A DNA stretch of 64,000 bases, from the NCBI GenBank assembly GCA_964551925.1, contig CAZKFA010000002.1, forward strand, positions 1 through 64,000, read 5' to 3'. A program made the translations under genes and the position numbers. This stretch comes from CAZKFA01 sp964551925 (GTDB lineage Bacteria > Cyanobacteriota > Vampirovibrionia > LMEP-6097). The stretch's first letter is position 1, and each line of letters starts with the position of its first letter. Under the pieces are notes generated by a model. That model made no database searches. It saw nothing but the letters and a program-made list of their open reading frames with translations, and was not told the DNA's origin. Of the stretch, positions 8,535 to 17,464 are shown piece after piece.

Positions 8535-9599
8535 ATGGAAGATAATAGTCAAATTTTTAATCGCCACATTAATAAGATAGAAGCTCTTGCTACGCCTGCT
8601 GTTATTCGTGAGGCACTTCCTAGTAACGATAAGGTTGTTGATACAGTGGTGCAAGCGCGCGCGCAAGTCAGAGACATAATCTGGCATCGCGATAATCGCT
8701 TGCTTGCTATCGTCGGACCTTGTTCTATTCACAATACTGACCAGGCTCTTGACTATGCGCGCAAGTTAGTAGAGCTGCGTGATCAAGTCAAGGACGAGAT
8801 TTGTGTGGTGATGAGAGTTTATTTCGAGAAGCCAAGAACTATTCTTGGTTGGAAAGGTTTAATTTATGATCCGCATCTGGATGATAGTTTTGATATGCTC
8901 ACTGGTTTACAGAAGGCTCGTAAATTATTACTTGAGATCAATGCCATGGGCTTGCCTTGTGCTACTGAGATGTTAGATCCATTGGTACCGCAGTATATTG
9001 CTGATTTAGTCTCGTGGACTGCAATTGGTGCGCGTACTACAGAGTCCCAAACACATAGACAAATGGCTAGTGGTTTATCTATGCCAGTTGGCTTCAAAAA
9101 TTCTACTAATGGTGATTTCACTGTTGCTATCAATGCTGCTAACGCTGCGCGTTTGCCGCAAAGCTTCCTGGGTATAGACCAAGATGAAGGGCGCATTAGT
9201 ATTTTTCATACCAATGGTAATCCTGATACTCACTTAATCCTACGTGGTGGTAACGATGGTCCTAATTATTCAGCAGAGCATGTCACAATGGCTGAGGCGG
9301 TTTTAGAGAAAGCTGGTTTAGAGAAGTCAATTATGGTTGATTGTAATCATGCGAACTCTGGTAAAGATCCTTATAAGCAACCAGAGGTGCTAGAAGATAT
9401 AGTTAAACAGAAGCGCGATGGAACCAAGTCTCTGATTGGCTTTATGGTAGAGAGTCATATCCATGGCGGCACCCAAAAAATCCCAGAAGATTTATCTCAG
9501 CTCAAATATGGTATATCAATCACAGACGCCTGTATAGATTTTGCTGCGACGGAGACCATGTTCAAAGACGCTGCTAGAGCACTTAGTAAGGTAAGTTAG
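8535..9599 (+). CDS. aroG: 3-deoxy-7-phosphoheptulonate (DAHP) synthase, class I
   Basis: Joins phosphoenolpyruvate and erythrose-4-phosphate, the first step of the shikimate pathway. The 354-aa protein shows GPCSIHN, FEKPRT followed by GWKGLIYDPHLD, HANSGKDPYKQ and ESHIHGG, the class I (AroF/G/H) set. A TTG 18 nt upstream could extend the frame, but ATG 8535 gives the usual N-terminus. Which aromatic amino acid inhibits it cannot be told from what I see. Confidence 0.94.
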   Translation: MEDNSQIFNRHINKIEALATPAVIREALPSNDKVVDTVVQARAQVRDIIWHRDNRLLAIVGPCSIHNTDQALDYARKLVELRDQVKDEICVVMRVYFEKPRTILGWKGLIYDPHLDDSFDMLTGLQKARKLLLEINAMGLPCATEMLDPLVPQYIADLVSWTAIGARTTESQTHRQMASGLSMPVGFKNSTNGDFTVAINAANAARLPQSFLGIDQDEGRISIFHTNGNPDTHLILRGGNDGPNYSAEHVTMAEAVLEKAGLEKSIMVDCNHANSGKDPYKQPEVLEDIVKQKRDGTKSLIGFMVESHIHGGTQKIPEDLSQLKYGISITDACIDFAATETMFKDAARALSKVS

Positions 9600-9650
9600 T
9601 TACCGTTTGACCTACTTGAGTTGCGAAGCTTTGTAGTAAGATGCTAAATT

Positions 9651-9857
9651 ATGAAATCTCGGAGGGAGTTATTAGCAGCTTTGTTTATTGATTTAGCTAA
9701 GGCCTTGATTATTAGTTTGGCTATAGGTAAAATTGTAAGTGCTATTAGTGTTAGTTGGCTTATTGTAGGTAGTTGTTTGTTAATTGCAGTTTTTCTGATT
9801 TTTTGTGCGGTACTTTTACAGCCATCAACAGCAATAGATAAGGAGTTTGGCATATGA
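9651..9857 (+). CDS. Small membrane protein with two helices (68 aa)
   Basis: Not assigned to a family. Two hydrophobic segments (about residues 15-33 and 38-57) follow a basic N-terminus. A possible -10 box (TAAGAT 9637-9642) lies 8 nt before the ATG. Its stop overlaps the ATG of the next tiny membrane gene by 4 nt (ATGA), a sign of translational coupling, and ispH follows directly. Confidence 0.55.
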   Translation: MKSRRELLAALFIDLAKALIISLAIGKIVSAISVSWLIVGSCLLIAVFLIFCAVLLQPSTAIDKEFGI

Positions 9858-9955
9858 TGATGATAGTAGTTCTTTTTGGACTTGTTGGTCTATCTGCAAT
9901 AGGAGCTTTTTATTTGGTTATGTGGCTAGAATCTAGAAAAGAAAAAAAACACTAA
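9854..9955 (+). CDS. Tiny single-span membrane protein (33 aa)
   Basis: Starts MMMIVV, has one hydrophobic helix (about residues 4-25), then a basic tail ESRKEKKH. The ATGA overlap with the previous gene is the main evidence that it is translated. It ends just before ispH. No family is recognised. The pair may form one small membrane complex. Confidence 0.5.
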   Translation: MMMIVVLFGLVGLSAIGAFYLVMWLESRKEKKH

Positions 9956-9956
9956 T

Positions 9957-10910
9957 TTGCCAAGTCTACAAACTACTGTTGCGAAGATCGTTCTAGCCCA
10001 ACCTCGAGGTTTCTGTGCTGGTGTTAATCGTGCTATTGAGATAGTTGATATTGCTCTTGAGCTTTATGGCACACCACTTTATGTGCGCCATGAGATTGTA
10101 CATAATCATCACGTAGTTAATGATTTCAAAAATCGTGGTGTGATTTTTGTTGAGAGTTTAGATGAAGTTCCAGATGGCGCGCGTTTGGTATTCTCGGCGC
10201 ATGGCACTAGTCCTGAAGTTCTGAAAGCAGCTCTGGAAAGAGGCTTGCAATTTATTGACGCCGTTTGTCCGCTAGTGACTAAGGTTCATCTTGAGATATC
10301 TAAGGCTATCAAATCTGGCAAGAAAGTAATTTATATCGGTCATCGCGGTCATCAAGAAGTGCTTGGTGCTATGGGTTACGGAAGTCAAGAAGATATATAC
10401 TTAGTTGAGTCTGTTGCTGACGTCAGAGAGCTGGTTTCAACGCTTGCACATCAGTCTTTAGTTGTGGCTACACAAACAACCCTATCAATTGATGATACTG
10501 CTGCCATTGTTGAGGAGTTGAAGCGGAGTTTTACCAATATCGAATTTCCTAAGTCTGATGACATTTGTTATGCTACTCAGAATCGCCAGGATGCAGTCAA
10601 GGAACTGGTTAAACACTGTGACCATATTCTCATTATTGGTAGTAATAATTCATCCAATACTTTGCGTTTGCTGGAACTGGCTCGCAAATTAGGTAAGCCT
10701 GCTGATTTGGTGCCTGATCCAGAGAGTTTTATTATGCCAAAGGATTTTGCGGACAAAGTCATAGGCATTAGTTCTGGAGCCTCAGCGCCAGAGTTTTTGG
10801 TGGATACCTTGGTGGACAAATTGTCTAATGGCTCTAAAGTACAAATAGAGATTTTGAATTTCAAAGAAGAGCATATTGTTTTTCCGTTACCGAAAGGTTT
10901 AACCGTTTAA
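9957..10910 (+). CDS. ispH: 4-hydroxy-3-methylbut-2-enyl diphosphate reductase
   Basis: Last enzyme of the MEP isoprenoid pathway; an Fe-S enzyme making IPP and DMAPP. The three cluster cysteines are visible in GFCAGVNRA, DAVCPLVTK and CYATQNRQ. The 317-aa length is normal. No ATG is available; TTG 9957, one nucleotide after the preceding stop, is the likely start and suggests coupling to the two small membrane genes. The 3' end overlaps the convergent gene by 12 nt. Confidence 0.93.
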   Translation: MPSLQTTVAKIVLAQPRGFCAGVNRAIEIVDIALELYGTPLYVRHEIVHNHHVVNDFKNRGVIFVESLDEVPDGARLVFSAHGTSPEVLKAALERGLQFIDAVCPLVTKVHLEISKAIKSGKKVIYIGHRGHQEVLGAMGYGSQEDIYLVESVADVRELVSTLAHQSLVVATQTTLSIDDTAAIVEELKRSFTNIEFPKSDDICYATQNRQDAVKELVKHCDHILIIGSNNSSNTLRLLELARKLGKPADLVPDPESFIMPKDFADKVIGISSGASAPEFLVDTLVDKLSNGSKVQIEILNFKEEHIVFPLPKGLTV

Positions 10911-11633
10911 GCTAGTTGGCAAGCCTAATTGAGCCAGCACTTCCATGCGTCTTGCTTGAGCATTGGGGGTAGTGGCTACAGGTGTAGGTCTTTGTGCCTC
11001 CTGCTCGTGAATGTTAATGTCTCTGACTTTGGTTGGTACTTCAGTTTGTAATTTGCGTAGATCAATAATTGAAGGTAAGGCAAGAACTGCTTGAGCACGT
11101 TCTTCTACAGAAGCGTCTGTTTGTTTAGCGATGTTAAGAATTAGGGCTAAGGCTGTGGTATATTGTTTGCCATTGATTAGTGATAGTAGATTTGAGTCAG
11201 TAACTAAAATTTTATCGCCAATGATCACTCGATCTAAAGTTACTGCCCCCCCAGCAAGCATTGCTGATTCATCGTTATCTTTTACCACAGTAGCTAAATC
11301 TAAATTTGCCAGAACCTGAGTTAATTGCGATAAGGTTGCCTTATCAGTTTTAATTTGTGGAATAACTGTTAGTAAACTTTTGACAGTAGCTATTTTATCT
11401 TTTGGATCATTAGATTTACTCTGCTCCTCAATGACAGCAATAAGGTTGTCTGTAGTGTTACCGATTTGTAGTTCAGCTTCTCTATTGGGCTTCAGTACCG
11501 CTGCGACTACTCCGCCACCAGCTAGTGCCCCTGTCCCCGCTGCTAATAGATCTCTACGTGAAGGCTTTGTATTTGGATTGATTGACCAATCATTTAAAGC
11601 GGCTAGACCTTGTCTTAAGTCAGATAATCTCAT
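10899..11633 (-). CDS. Hypothetical exported protein with a Tat-like signal
   Basis: The 244-aa protein carries a twin arginine followed by a small-residue hydrophobic stretch (SRRDLLAAGTGALAGGG, about residues 25-41), which resembles a Tat signal or membrane anchor. The rest looks helical and soluble with no known motif. It overlaps the 3' end of ispH by 12 nt on the opposite strand. Confidence 0.6.
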   Translation of the reverse strand: MRLSDLRQGLAALNDWSINPNTKPSRRDLLAAGTGALAGGGVVAAVLKPNREAELQIGNTTDNLIAVIEEQSKSNDPKDKIATVKSLLTVIPQIKTDKATLSQLTQVLANLDLATVVKDNDESAMLAGGAVTLDRVIIGDKILVTDSNLLSLINGKQYTTALALILNIAKQTDASVEERAQAVLALPSIIDLRKLQTEVPTKVRDINIHEQEAQRPTPVATTPNAQARRMEVLAQLGLPTSLNG

Positions 11634-11709
11634 GGTTAATACATAATAGCAGGTAGCCCGCCAAGTGTCAATACTTTTTGTTGGGATTTAAATTCGCGGC
11701 ACTTGGCTG

Positions 11710-11732
11710 ACCCTATAGTGCCACTATAGGGT
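11710..11732. promoter_or_regulatory. Operator-like perfect palindrome before pheT
   Basis: Two perfect 11-bp arms (ACCCTATAGTG and CACTATAGGGT) flank a single base. A near-identical palindrome lies before infA at 16052-16076. It ends 19 nt before the pheT -10 box, overlapping where a -35 would be. No T-run follows, so an operator is more likely than a terminator. Confidence 0.55.
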
Positions 11733-11751
11733 TGAGTTAGGGCGCTACTGC

Positions 11752-11757
11752 TACAAT
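11752..11757 (+). promoter_or_regulatory. pheT extended -10 box (TGC-TACAAT)
   Basis: Ends 7 nt before the pheT ATG, so the message is probably leaderless; there is no Shine-Dalgarno site. Confidence 0.6.
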
Positions 11758-11764
11758 ATTTTTA

Positions 11765-14203
11765 ATGAAATTATCCTACAACTGGCTTGCTGATTTTGTT
11801 GATCTTGATGGGATCAAGCTTGATGATTTAGCTGAGAATTTAACCATGAAGGCTTTTGAAGTTGAGGAGATTAAGCCTTTTCGTAAAATTATAGATCCTA
11901 AAGTAGTTTTGGGTGAGATTTTGGAGATAACCAAGCACCCTGATGCTGATAAATTACAAGTTACTAAGACCACCATCGGTTCTGAGACACTCCAGATAGT
12001 TTGTGGTGCTACTAATATTCAAGTCGGGCAGAAGGTTCCAGTGGCTACTGTTGGAGCTGCTGTTACTAATCGTCATGATGCCAGTGAGCTCAAAATTACT
12101 AAATCCAAAATTCGTGGAGTTGAGAGCTTTGGTATGCTCTGTTCTCCTGCTGAATTGGGTTTGGATATAGATAGTGATGGTATTTATATACTTAATGATT
12201 TTACCGCTAAGCTTGGCACCCCGATCAGTCAAGTTCTAGGACAGGAACAAGATTATATTATAGAAGTCGGCGCCAGATCCAATCGTGGTGATGCTTTGTC
12301 GGTCTTAGGGCAGGCACGTGAATTAGCTGCGGTGCTTGATCGCAAGTTTAATGATCGCACTATTACTAGCGTGCAGTTTGATAAATCTGTTCCAGTAATT
12401 GAACCTAAGATCGCAAACATTGATGATTGTAAATTATTCTATACCGTTGCGATTAATAATGTTTCTATAAGGCAATCACCACAATGGTTACAAGATCGTA
12501 TCAATGCCATGGGGATTAAGTCTATTAACAATGTAGTTGATATTAGTAATTTTGTTTTACTTGAAATGGGACAGCCAATGCATTTCTACGATAGAGATAG
12601 GCTAAAGGGCTCAGTACTAACTGTGCGCCGTGCTAAGGCTAAGGAGACTATTACTACGCTTGAAGAGCGTACTCATGAACTTAGCGAGATTAATTTAGTT
12701 ATCGCCGATACAGCTAGCCCAGTGTCTCTCGCTGGTGTTATGGGTGGACTTGACTCAGCGATTAGTGATCAAACTCGCAATATTGTTATAGAAGTTGCTG
12801 TCTTTAATCCAGCTACAGTGCGTCGCAGTGCTAGAGCTGCTGGAGTTGAATCAGAGTCTAAGAGGCGGTTTGAGCGTGGAGTCGACTTGTCGCATAGTAA
12901 ACAAGCCTTGTTCAGAGCTATTGAATTATTAGTAGAACACGCTAGTCCAACTGGAGCGAAGTTACAAGTTGGTGAGATCCAAATGGCTGGTGCTGAGCAA
13001 GCCAAGCAAACAATAGTAACTTTAAGAATAGAACAAGTCAAGCATATCCTAGGAGTCGATTTGAGTGAAGATGCTATCGTTGCATTGCTGGCTAAATTAC
13101 AAATCAAAAAAGTTTCTAGTAAATCTGGTCAAATAGAGTTTAGCGTGCCGTTTTTTAGGGTTAATGATATTACCAGAGAGATCGATTTGATCGAGGAGAT
13201 CGCTCGAATCTATGGCTATGATGCAATCCCAGTTAGGGTTCCAGGGACTAGTGTCTCCGTCGTTGCGAGCCATGAAGTAGTGCGGCAATCCACTCCTAAG
13301 TCCATTCTGATTGCTGCTGGTTTCTCTGAAGCAATCTTGAGTAGCTTGATTGGTGATACTCTGGCGTGTTTGGATGAGCAGTCAGATCTTTTATTACACG
13401 GAACCGTTGATACATTGAGAGTAGAGATGGACAACCCACTCTCTGTTGAACACAGGGTTTTGCGCAAGACCATGCTGCCGGGATTATTACAGGCAGCTGC
13501 TCGCAATTATGCTTATGATAGGAGTGCTGATATCAAGCTCTTTGAATTTGGCAAAATATATTCTTTGAACAAGTCAGCTAAGCCAGTCAGAGAAGATGTT
13601 ATAGAGAAGGCTAATATTGCTGCTGTTATGGTTCTCAATGAAACTTCATGGGCTCAAAAAGACCTTGCTGATAATTTCTATCAATTTAAAACTATAGTCG
13701 AGAATTTATTCCCAGAAGCTAAATTCAGTTCTTTAACTGAAGTGCAGGCTGTGCTGCATCCGGGAATCTCAGCAGAGATAAAGATTAAAGAGCGCGGCAA
13801 GGAGATCAAGGTCGGTGTGATTGGCAAGATACATCCGAGTCTTGCTAAAGCCTGGGATCTACCACCAGAGACTTATTTGTTTGAGACAGCTTCGCCGCAA
13901 GCTAAGCAAATTAAATTCAAGCCAATCGCGAACACCCCGATCGTTGAGCGGGATATCACAGTGGATAGCACTCTGGATCTTACGGCACAATCAGTAATTG
14001 ATTTGCTGACTAAGCACACGTCTAAGGATTTGGTCCAGATTACTATAGTGAGTGTTTATCATAGAGAAACTAGTAAAAGTACTAGTTTTAGGCTGAAATG
14101 GCAGTCAGAGACTGAGACCCTTTCTGGTGAGCTGATTGACAAGGAGATAAGTGATCTCAAAGCCTTGCTAGGGCAAGAACTTAACGTTACATTTAGAGAA
14201 TAG
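11765..14203 (+). CDS. pheT: Phenylalanyl-tRNA synthetase beta subunit
   Basis: Beta subunit of the alpha2-beta2 enzyme that charges tRNA-Phe. The 812-aa protein shows the N-terminal core, an EMAP/OB tRNA-binding domain (about 40-150), B3/B4 editing region (about 210-375, with SRFERGVD-like SKRRFERGVD at its end), B5 domain, the catalytic-like module and a C-terminal FDX-ACB anticodon-binding domain (about 715-811). pheS is not adjacent. Its stop codon is inside repeat element copy B. Confidence 0.96.
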   Translation: MKLSYNWLADFVDLDGIKLDDLAENLTMKAFEVEEIKPFRKIIDPKVVLGEILEITKHPDADKLQVTKTTIGSETLQIVCGATNIQVGQKVPVATVGAAVTNRHDASELKITKSKIRGVESFGMLCSPAELGLDIDSDGIYILNDFTAKLGTPISQVLGQEQDYIIEVGARSNRGDALSVLGQARELAAVLDRKFNDRTITSVQFDKSVPVIEPKIANIDDCKLFYTVAINNVSIRQSPQWLQDRINAMGIKSINNVVDISNFVLLEMGQPMHFYDRDRLKGSVLTVRRAKAKETITTLEERTHELSEINLVIADTASPVSLAGVMGGLDSAISDQTRNIVIEVAVFNPATVRRSARAAGVESESKRRFERGVDLSHSKQALFRAIELLVEHASPTGAKLQVGEIQMAGAEQAKQTIVTLRIEQVKHILGVDLSEDAIVALLAKLQIKKVSSKSGQIEFSVPFFRVNDITREIDLIEEIARIYGYDAIPVRVPGTSVSVVASHEVVRQSTPKSILIAAGFSEAILSSLIGDTLACLDEQSDLLLHGTVDTLRVEMDNPLSVEHRVLRKTMLPGLLQAAARNYAYDRSADIKLFEFGKIYSLNKSAKPVREDVIEKANIAAVMVLNETSWAQKDLADNFYQFKTIVENLFPEAKFSSLTEVQAVLHPGISAEIKIKERGKEIKVGVIGKIHPSLAKAWDLPPETYLFETASPQAKQIKFKPIANTPIVERDITVDSTLDLTAQSVIDLLTKHTSKDLVQITIVSVYHRETSKSTSFRLKWQSETETLSGELIDKEISDLKALLGQELNVTFRE

Positions 14204-14325
14204 CCCCGTTGCGCAAGCCCGATAACTGCGTTATACTCATTTCTCAGAAGCATCATTGATGAAATAGTCAACTCAGCTTCTTCGAAATTCGCAAGCCTTG
14301 TTCTCGGACTTGCGTAACTGGGCTA
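14201..14325. repeat. Structured dispersed element, copy B
   Basis: A 125-bp element bounded by 21-nt inverted arms (18 Watson-Crick pairs plus one G-T; left arm TAGCCCCGTTGCGCAAG, right arm CTTGCGTAACTGGGCTA). Internal stems ATAAC-GTTAT and AGAAGC-GCTTCT surround CATCATTGATG. The left end supplies the pheT stop codon, so the element abuts or invaded the gene end. Compare copy A at 8254-8375. Confidence 0.75.
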
Positions 14326-14331
14326 ATAGCG

Positions 14332-15228
14332 ATGTCTAACATACGATTTAATCTAAAATTCCTGACTAATGTTTTAGTGATAACGCTTGTTGCCGTTGTG
14401 CTCTTGCCTTTTGTTGCGCAGATTAACAAAACCTTACCTCTACTCAGCATCCTGCTTTCAGAAGTCGCAATTGTTTATTTAGCAGCTTTATTTTATTTCC
14501 CAGATGTCAGTGTTGGTGAAGTTATTCGTCGAGGGACTTTTTATTTGTTTTTTATTGCGACGGTTTTTACGTTAGCAAGTTTTGTTCCATTGGATTCTAA
14601 GTTTAAGTTGATTACTTTTGTTTATAGCAATATAAATACTTGGACAGGCAGTGTCAATGTCAATCTACTAGCCTTTTTGGCACTTAATTTAATTACTTGT
14701 GTAACTTTTGGTAATGAGTTTAAAGAACTTGAGAAAGATTCTAGTTTTGAACGCAGATGGAAAGACCAAATGACCCAGAAGCATCAAGAGGATATTTTTG
14801 TACGCAAAGTCAAAAAAGAAGTCGATTCTTTGTTTGATGTTTACCTGCAAGATTTAGAAGGTGATGCTACTAGTTCTACTCTTGAAGAGATGGAGCAAAT
14901 ATTATTAACTAATTTACCAGAGTCAATTAATGCTGCGATTTGTGTTGATAATAATGGCGATGTGCTAGAAGAAAGTTTGTTTAAGTGGCCACAAGCCAAT
15001 CATAGTGAGCTTTTGGCAAACTTTCAGAAGCAGGATATTAACTCGCTAAATCTTGGTAGTGGTAAACTATGTCAGATGGTTTTTAAGCAAGGAGATTCTT
15101 GGTATATTGTTGCTAAATATCATGGCAAATATTTAATGCTTGCTACTAAAGCTGAGGACATGAGTCCATTATTAGAGACAAGCTTTAAAGTATTTAAAGC
15201 AATGCATTATCAGACCAAAGTTTCATGA
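14332..15228 (+). CDS. Membrane protein with cytosolic C-terminal domain
   Basis: The 298-aa protein has about four hydrophobic helices in residues 10-130, a charged linker (about 135-190) and a soluble C-terminal domain. The order INAAICVDNNGDVLEES ... MLATKA of the C-terminal 110 residues faintly resembles a Roadblock/LC7 fold; that is a guess. Its stop overlaps the map ATG by 4 nt (ATGA), so the two are coupled. Confidence 0.6.
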   Translation: MSNIRFNLKFLTNVLVITLVAVVLLPFVAQINKTLPLLSILLSEVAIVYLAALFYFPDVSVGEVIRRGTFYLFFIATVFTLASFVPLDSKFKLITFVYSNINTWTGSVNVNLLAFLALNLITCVTFGNEFKELEKDSSFERRWKDQMTQKHQEDIFVRKVKKEVDSLFDVYLQDLEGDATSSTLEEMEQILLTNLPESINAAICVDNNGDVLEESLFKWPQANHSELLANFQKQDINSLNLGSGKLCQMVFKQGDSWYIVAKYHGKYLMLATKAEDMSPLLETSFKVFKAMHYQTKVS

Positions 15229-16043
15229 CCGCACCACTCTGTATTTTTGAGCCTTCTCAGTACGATATGATTCGTGAGGCTGGACGTTTGGCGGGTGAAG
15301 TTTTACATTTAACTGGTGAACGTGTGAAGCCGGGTGTTACGCCGTTGGAGCTTGATGAGTTCGCGGAGACTTGGATTCGTGAGCAAGGACATATTCCTAC
15401 TTTTAAGGGGTATTTAGATTTTCCCAATACGCTCTGTATCTCAATCAATGAGCATATCGTACATGGCATTCCACATTCTCACCCACTCAAAGAAGGCGAC
15501 ATAGTAAGCATAGATGTCGGGGTGACTGTGATTGATAGATTCAAGAGTGCTGATTTTAAATATGTTGGTGATAACGCCTTTACTTTTCCTTGCGGACAAG
15601 TAAGTCCAAAAGTTGCGCGCTTGCTAGAACATACCAACGAAGGTCTGTGGGCGGGTATCGATGCTATCGCTGCGGGCAAGCATATTAGTGATATCGCGCG
15701 AGCGGTAGAGAATATTGCACGGACTAATCGCTATGGTAATGTCAGAGAGTTTGGTGGACATGGAGTTGGACCGAGTTATCACAGTGAACCTTTCATACCT
15801 AATTTTGCGGATTTCTTCAATCATTACAAAGACACGGAGATACAAGCTGGTATGGTGCTGGCAATAGAGCCGATGTTTAACCTTGGTAATTCAGCGATTA
15901 ATAAACACCGCGATGGCTGGACTATTAGTACAGCTGACCGCAAGCCGTCAGCTCACTTCGAACACGAAGTCTTGGTTAGAGCCGATGGAATAGAAGTTAT
16001 AACTGATGTGCGTAATACTCGAGGCTGGAGACTGCTCAGCTGA
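15225..16043 (+). CDS. map: Methionine aminopeptidase, type I
   Basis: Removes the initiator methionine from nascent proteins. Metal ligands are visible: aspartates in SIDVGVTVID and SADFKY, histidine in FGGHGVGPSYHSEP, and glutamates in AIEPMF and FEHEVLV. The spacing between the two aspartates is about two residues longer than in E. coli Map. It lies upstream of infA, as in the secY-adk-map-infA order of many bacteria, though secY and adk are not here. Confidence 0.93.
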   Translation: MTAPLCIFEPSQYDMIREAGRLAGEVLHLTGERVKPGVTPLELDEFAETWIREQGHIPTFKGYLDFPNTLCISINEHIVHGIPHSHPLKEGDIVSIDVGVTVIDRFKSADFKYVGDNAFTFPCGQVSPKVARLLEHTNEGLWAGIDAIAAGKHISDIARAVENIARTNRYGNVREFGGHGVGPSYHSEPFIPNFADFFNHYKDTEIQAGMVLAIEPMFNLGNSAINKHRDGWTISTADRKPSAHFEHEVLVRADGIEVITDVRNTRGWRLLS

Positions 16044-16051
16044 ATCGCATT

Positions 16052-16076
16052 AACCTTATAGTAGCACTATAGGGTT
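16052..16076. promoter_or_regulatory. Operator-like palindrome before infA
   Basis: Arms AACCTTATAGT (16052-16062) and ACTATAGGGTT (16066-16076) pair with one mismatch around AGC. The same motif stands before pheT. It ends 9 nt before the infA -10 box. Confidence 0.55.
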
Positions 16077-16085
16077 GCCTCGTGC

Positions 16086-16091
16086 TATGAT
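16086..16091 (+). promoter_or_regulatory. infA extended -10 box (TGC-TATGAT)
   Basis: Ends 8 nt before the GTG start of infA, implying a leaderless message starting with GTG. Confidence 0.55.
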
Positions 16092-16099
16092 TTGCCTGA

Positions 16100-16348
16100 G
16101 TGCCTAAAGATATCATAGAAATGGAAGGTAAAGTCCTTGAAACTGTTCAAGGAGCTAAGTTCATTGTTGAGTTAGATAATGGGCATAAAGTTCTTGCTAA
16201 TATTTCTGGTAAAATAAGAAAAAATTATATTAAGATAATCCCTGGCGATCGTGTTAAGGTAGAACTTAGTCCTTATGATTTGAGTGTTGGAAGAATTACT
16301 TATCGTTCTTTTGCTCGTAGGGCTGCTGACACTGAAGAAGACGAGTAA
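16100..16348 (+). CDS. infA: Translation initiation factor IF-1
   Basis: Single S1/OB-fold protein that binds the ribosomal A site at initiation. Seen: [11 protein letters not shown] at the N-terminus, [14 protein letters not shown] and [14 protein letters not shown]. The start is GTG 16100. At 82 aa it is about 10 residues longer than usual because of an acidic tail (TEEDE). It leads the ribosomal protein/rpoA cluster. Confidence 0.95.
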   Translation: MPKDIIEMEGKVLETVQGAKFIVELDNGHKVLANISGKIRKNYIKIIPGDRVKVELSPYDLSVGRITYRSFARRAADTEEDE

Positions 16349-16425
16349 TTATTACGGGAAACTTAAACCTTTTTAAATCAGCCGAAAAAAACATTAAATT
16401 TTTATGATACTTTGTATGCCCGTGT

Positions 16426-16431
16426 TATTAT
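16426..16431 (+). promoter_or_regulatory. Extended -10 box (TGT-TATTAT) before rpmJ
   Basis: Lies in the 142-bp infA-rpmJ gap and would give a leader of about 50 nt containing a 7-bp hairpin (TTGACTT 16451-16457 with AAGTCAA 16465-16471). This may be a second promoter and a control hairpin for the ribosomal genes. Confidence 0.4.
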
Positions 16432-16490
16432 CGACACTTCGTTAAGCACTTTGACTTATGATTGAAGTCAATACGTTTTGAGGTTAGTAA

Positions 16491-16604
16491 ATGAAAGTCA
16501 GATCATCAGTAAAGAAAATTTGTAGTAAGTGTAAAGTAGTGAAACGCGGTGGCCGCGTTATGGTTATATGTGAGAACCCAAAACATAAGCAAAGGCAAGG
16601 ATAA
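16491..16604 (+). CDS. rpmJ: Ribosomal protein L36
   Basis: A 37-aa zinc-ribbon protein of the large subunit. The zinc ligands are present: C-x2-C (CSKC) followed by CENPKH. It is below the size of many ORF callers but is unmistakable by sequence and place between infA and rpsM. Confidence 0.95.
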   Translation: MKVRSSVKKICSKCKVVKRGGRVMVICENPKHKQRQG

Positions 16605-16612
16605 TTAGTTTT

Positions 16613-16990
16613 ATGGCAAGAATAGCTGGAGTAGATCTACCTAATAAAAGAATAGTGATTGCACTAACTTATATATATGGTATTGGTGTAGTTAAATCAA
16701 AGAAAATTTTGGCGGAAGCTGGAATTAGTGAGGATATTAGAGCTCATAAATTAACGGAAGATGACCTTGGAAAGATTCGTGACATCATTCGTGCGATGAA
16801 GGTTGAAGGTGATTTACGTAGAGAAGTTGGCCTCAACATGAAACGTCTTATTGAGATTAATTGCTACAGAGGTCAGAGACACCGTCGCGGTCTGCCTTGT
16901 AGAGGTCAAAGAACGAGAACGAATTCTAGAACTAGACGTGGTAAGAAGCGTGTTGCTGTACCAGGTAAGAAAGTAGTTACTAAGAAATAA
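16613..16990 (+). CDS. rpsM: Ribosomal protein S13
   Basis: Small-subunit head protein contacting the large subunit and P-site tRNA. Starts [14 protein letters not shown], has the helix-two-turn-helix region [12 protein letters not shown] and the C-terminal signature [15 protein letters not shown]. Length 125 aa is typical. It begins 8 nt after rpmJ. Confidence 0.97.
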   Translation: MARIAGVDLPNKRIVIALTYIYGIGVVKSKKILAEAGISEDIRAHKLTEDDLGKIRDIIRAMKVEGDLRREVGLNMKRLIEINCYRGQRHRRGLPCRGQRTRTNSRTRRGKKRVAVPGKKVVTKK

Positions 16991-17007
16991 ATAAATTAGG
17001 AAAAGTT

Positions 17008-17442
17008 ATGGCAGAGAAAGAAGATAAGAAAAAAACAACAGATGTGGCAGAAGCCGCAAAATCTACTAAAGGTAAAAAGAAAAATAAGAAAAATGTCGTT
17101 AGCGGCATAGTTCATATTAGCTCTACTTTTAATAACACTATTATTACCATTACTGATGCTGCGGGTAACGCACTGGCAGCAGGTTCAGCTGGTATGGCTG
17201 GGTTCAAAGGCTCTAAGAAAAGCACTCCGTTTGCAGCACAATTAGCAGCTGAAACAGCAGCGCGTAAGGCTGTTGAGCGTTTTGGTTTACAAAAAGTAGA
17301 AGTTAGAGTTAGTGGTCCTGGTGCTGGTAGAGAGACAGCAACTAGAGCATTACAATTCGCTGGTTTGCAGATTACATCTATCGCTGATGTAACTCCATTG
17401 CCGCACAATGGTTGTAGAGCACCGAAACCACGCAGAGTATAG
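17008..17442 (+). CDS. rpsK: Ribosomal protein S11
   Basis: Small-subunit platform protein. Core motifs are [32 protein letters not shown] and [13 protein letters not shown] at the end. The first 30 residues form a Lys-rich extension ([21 protein letters not shown]) beyond the usual start. It lies directly before rpoA; rpsD, which intervenes in many bacteria, is missing. Confidence 0.97.
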   Translation: MAEKEDKKKTTDVAEAAKSTKGKKKNKKNVVSGIVHISSTFNNTIITITDAAGNALAAGSAGMAGFKGSKKSTPFAAQLAAETAARKAVERFGLQKVEVRVSGPGAGRETATRALQFAGLQITSIADVTPLPHNGCRAPKPRRV

Positions 17443-17464
17443 AGAGAAGGAAGGGTTAATAATT

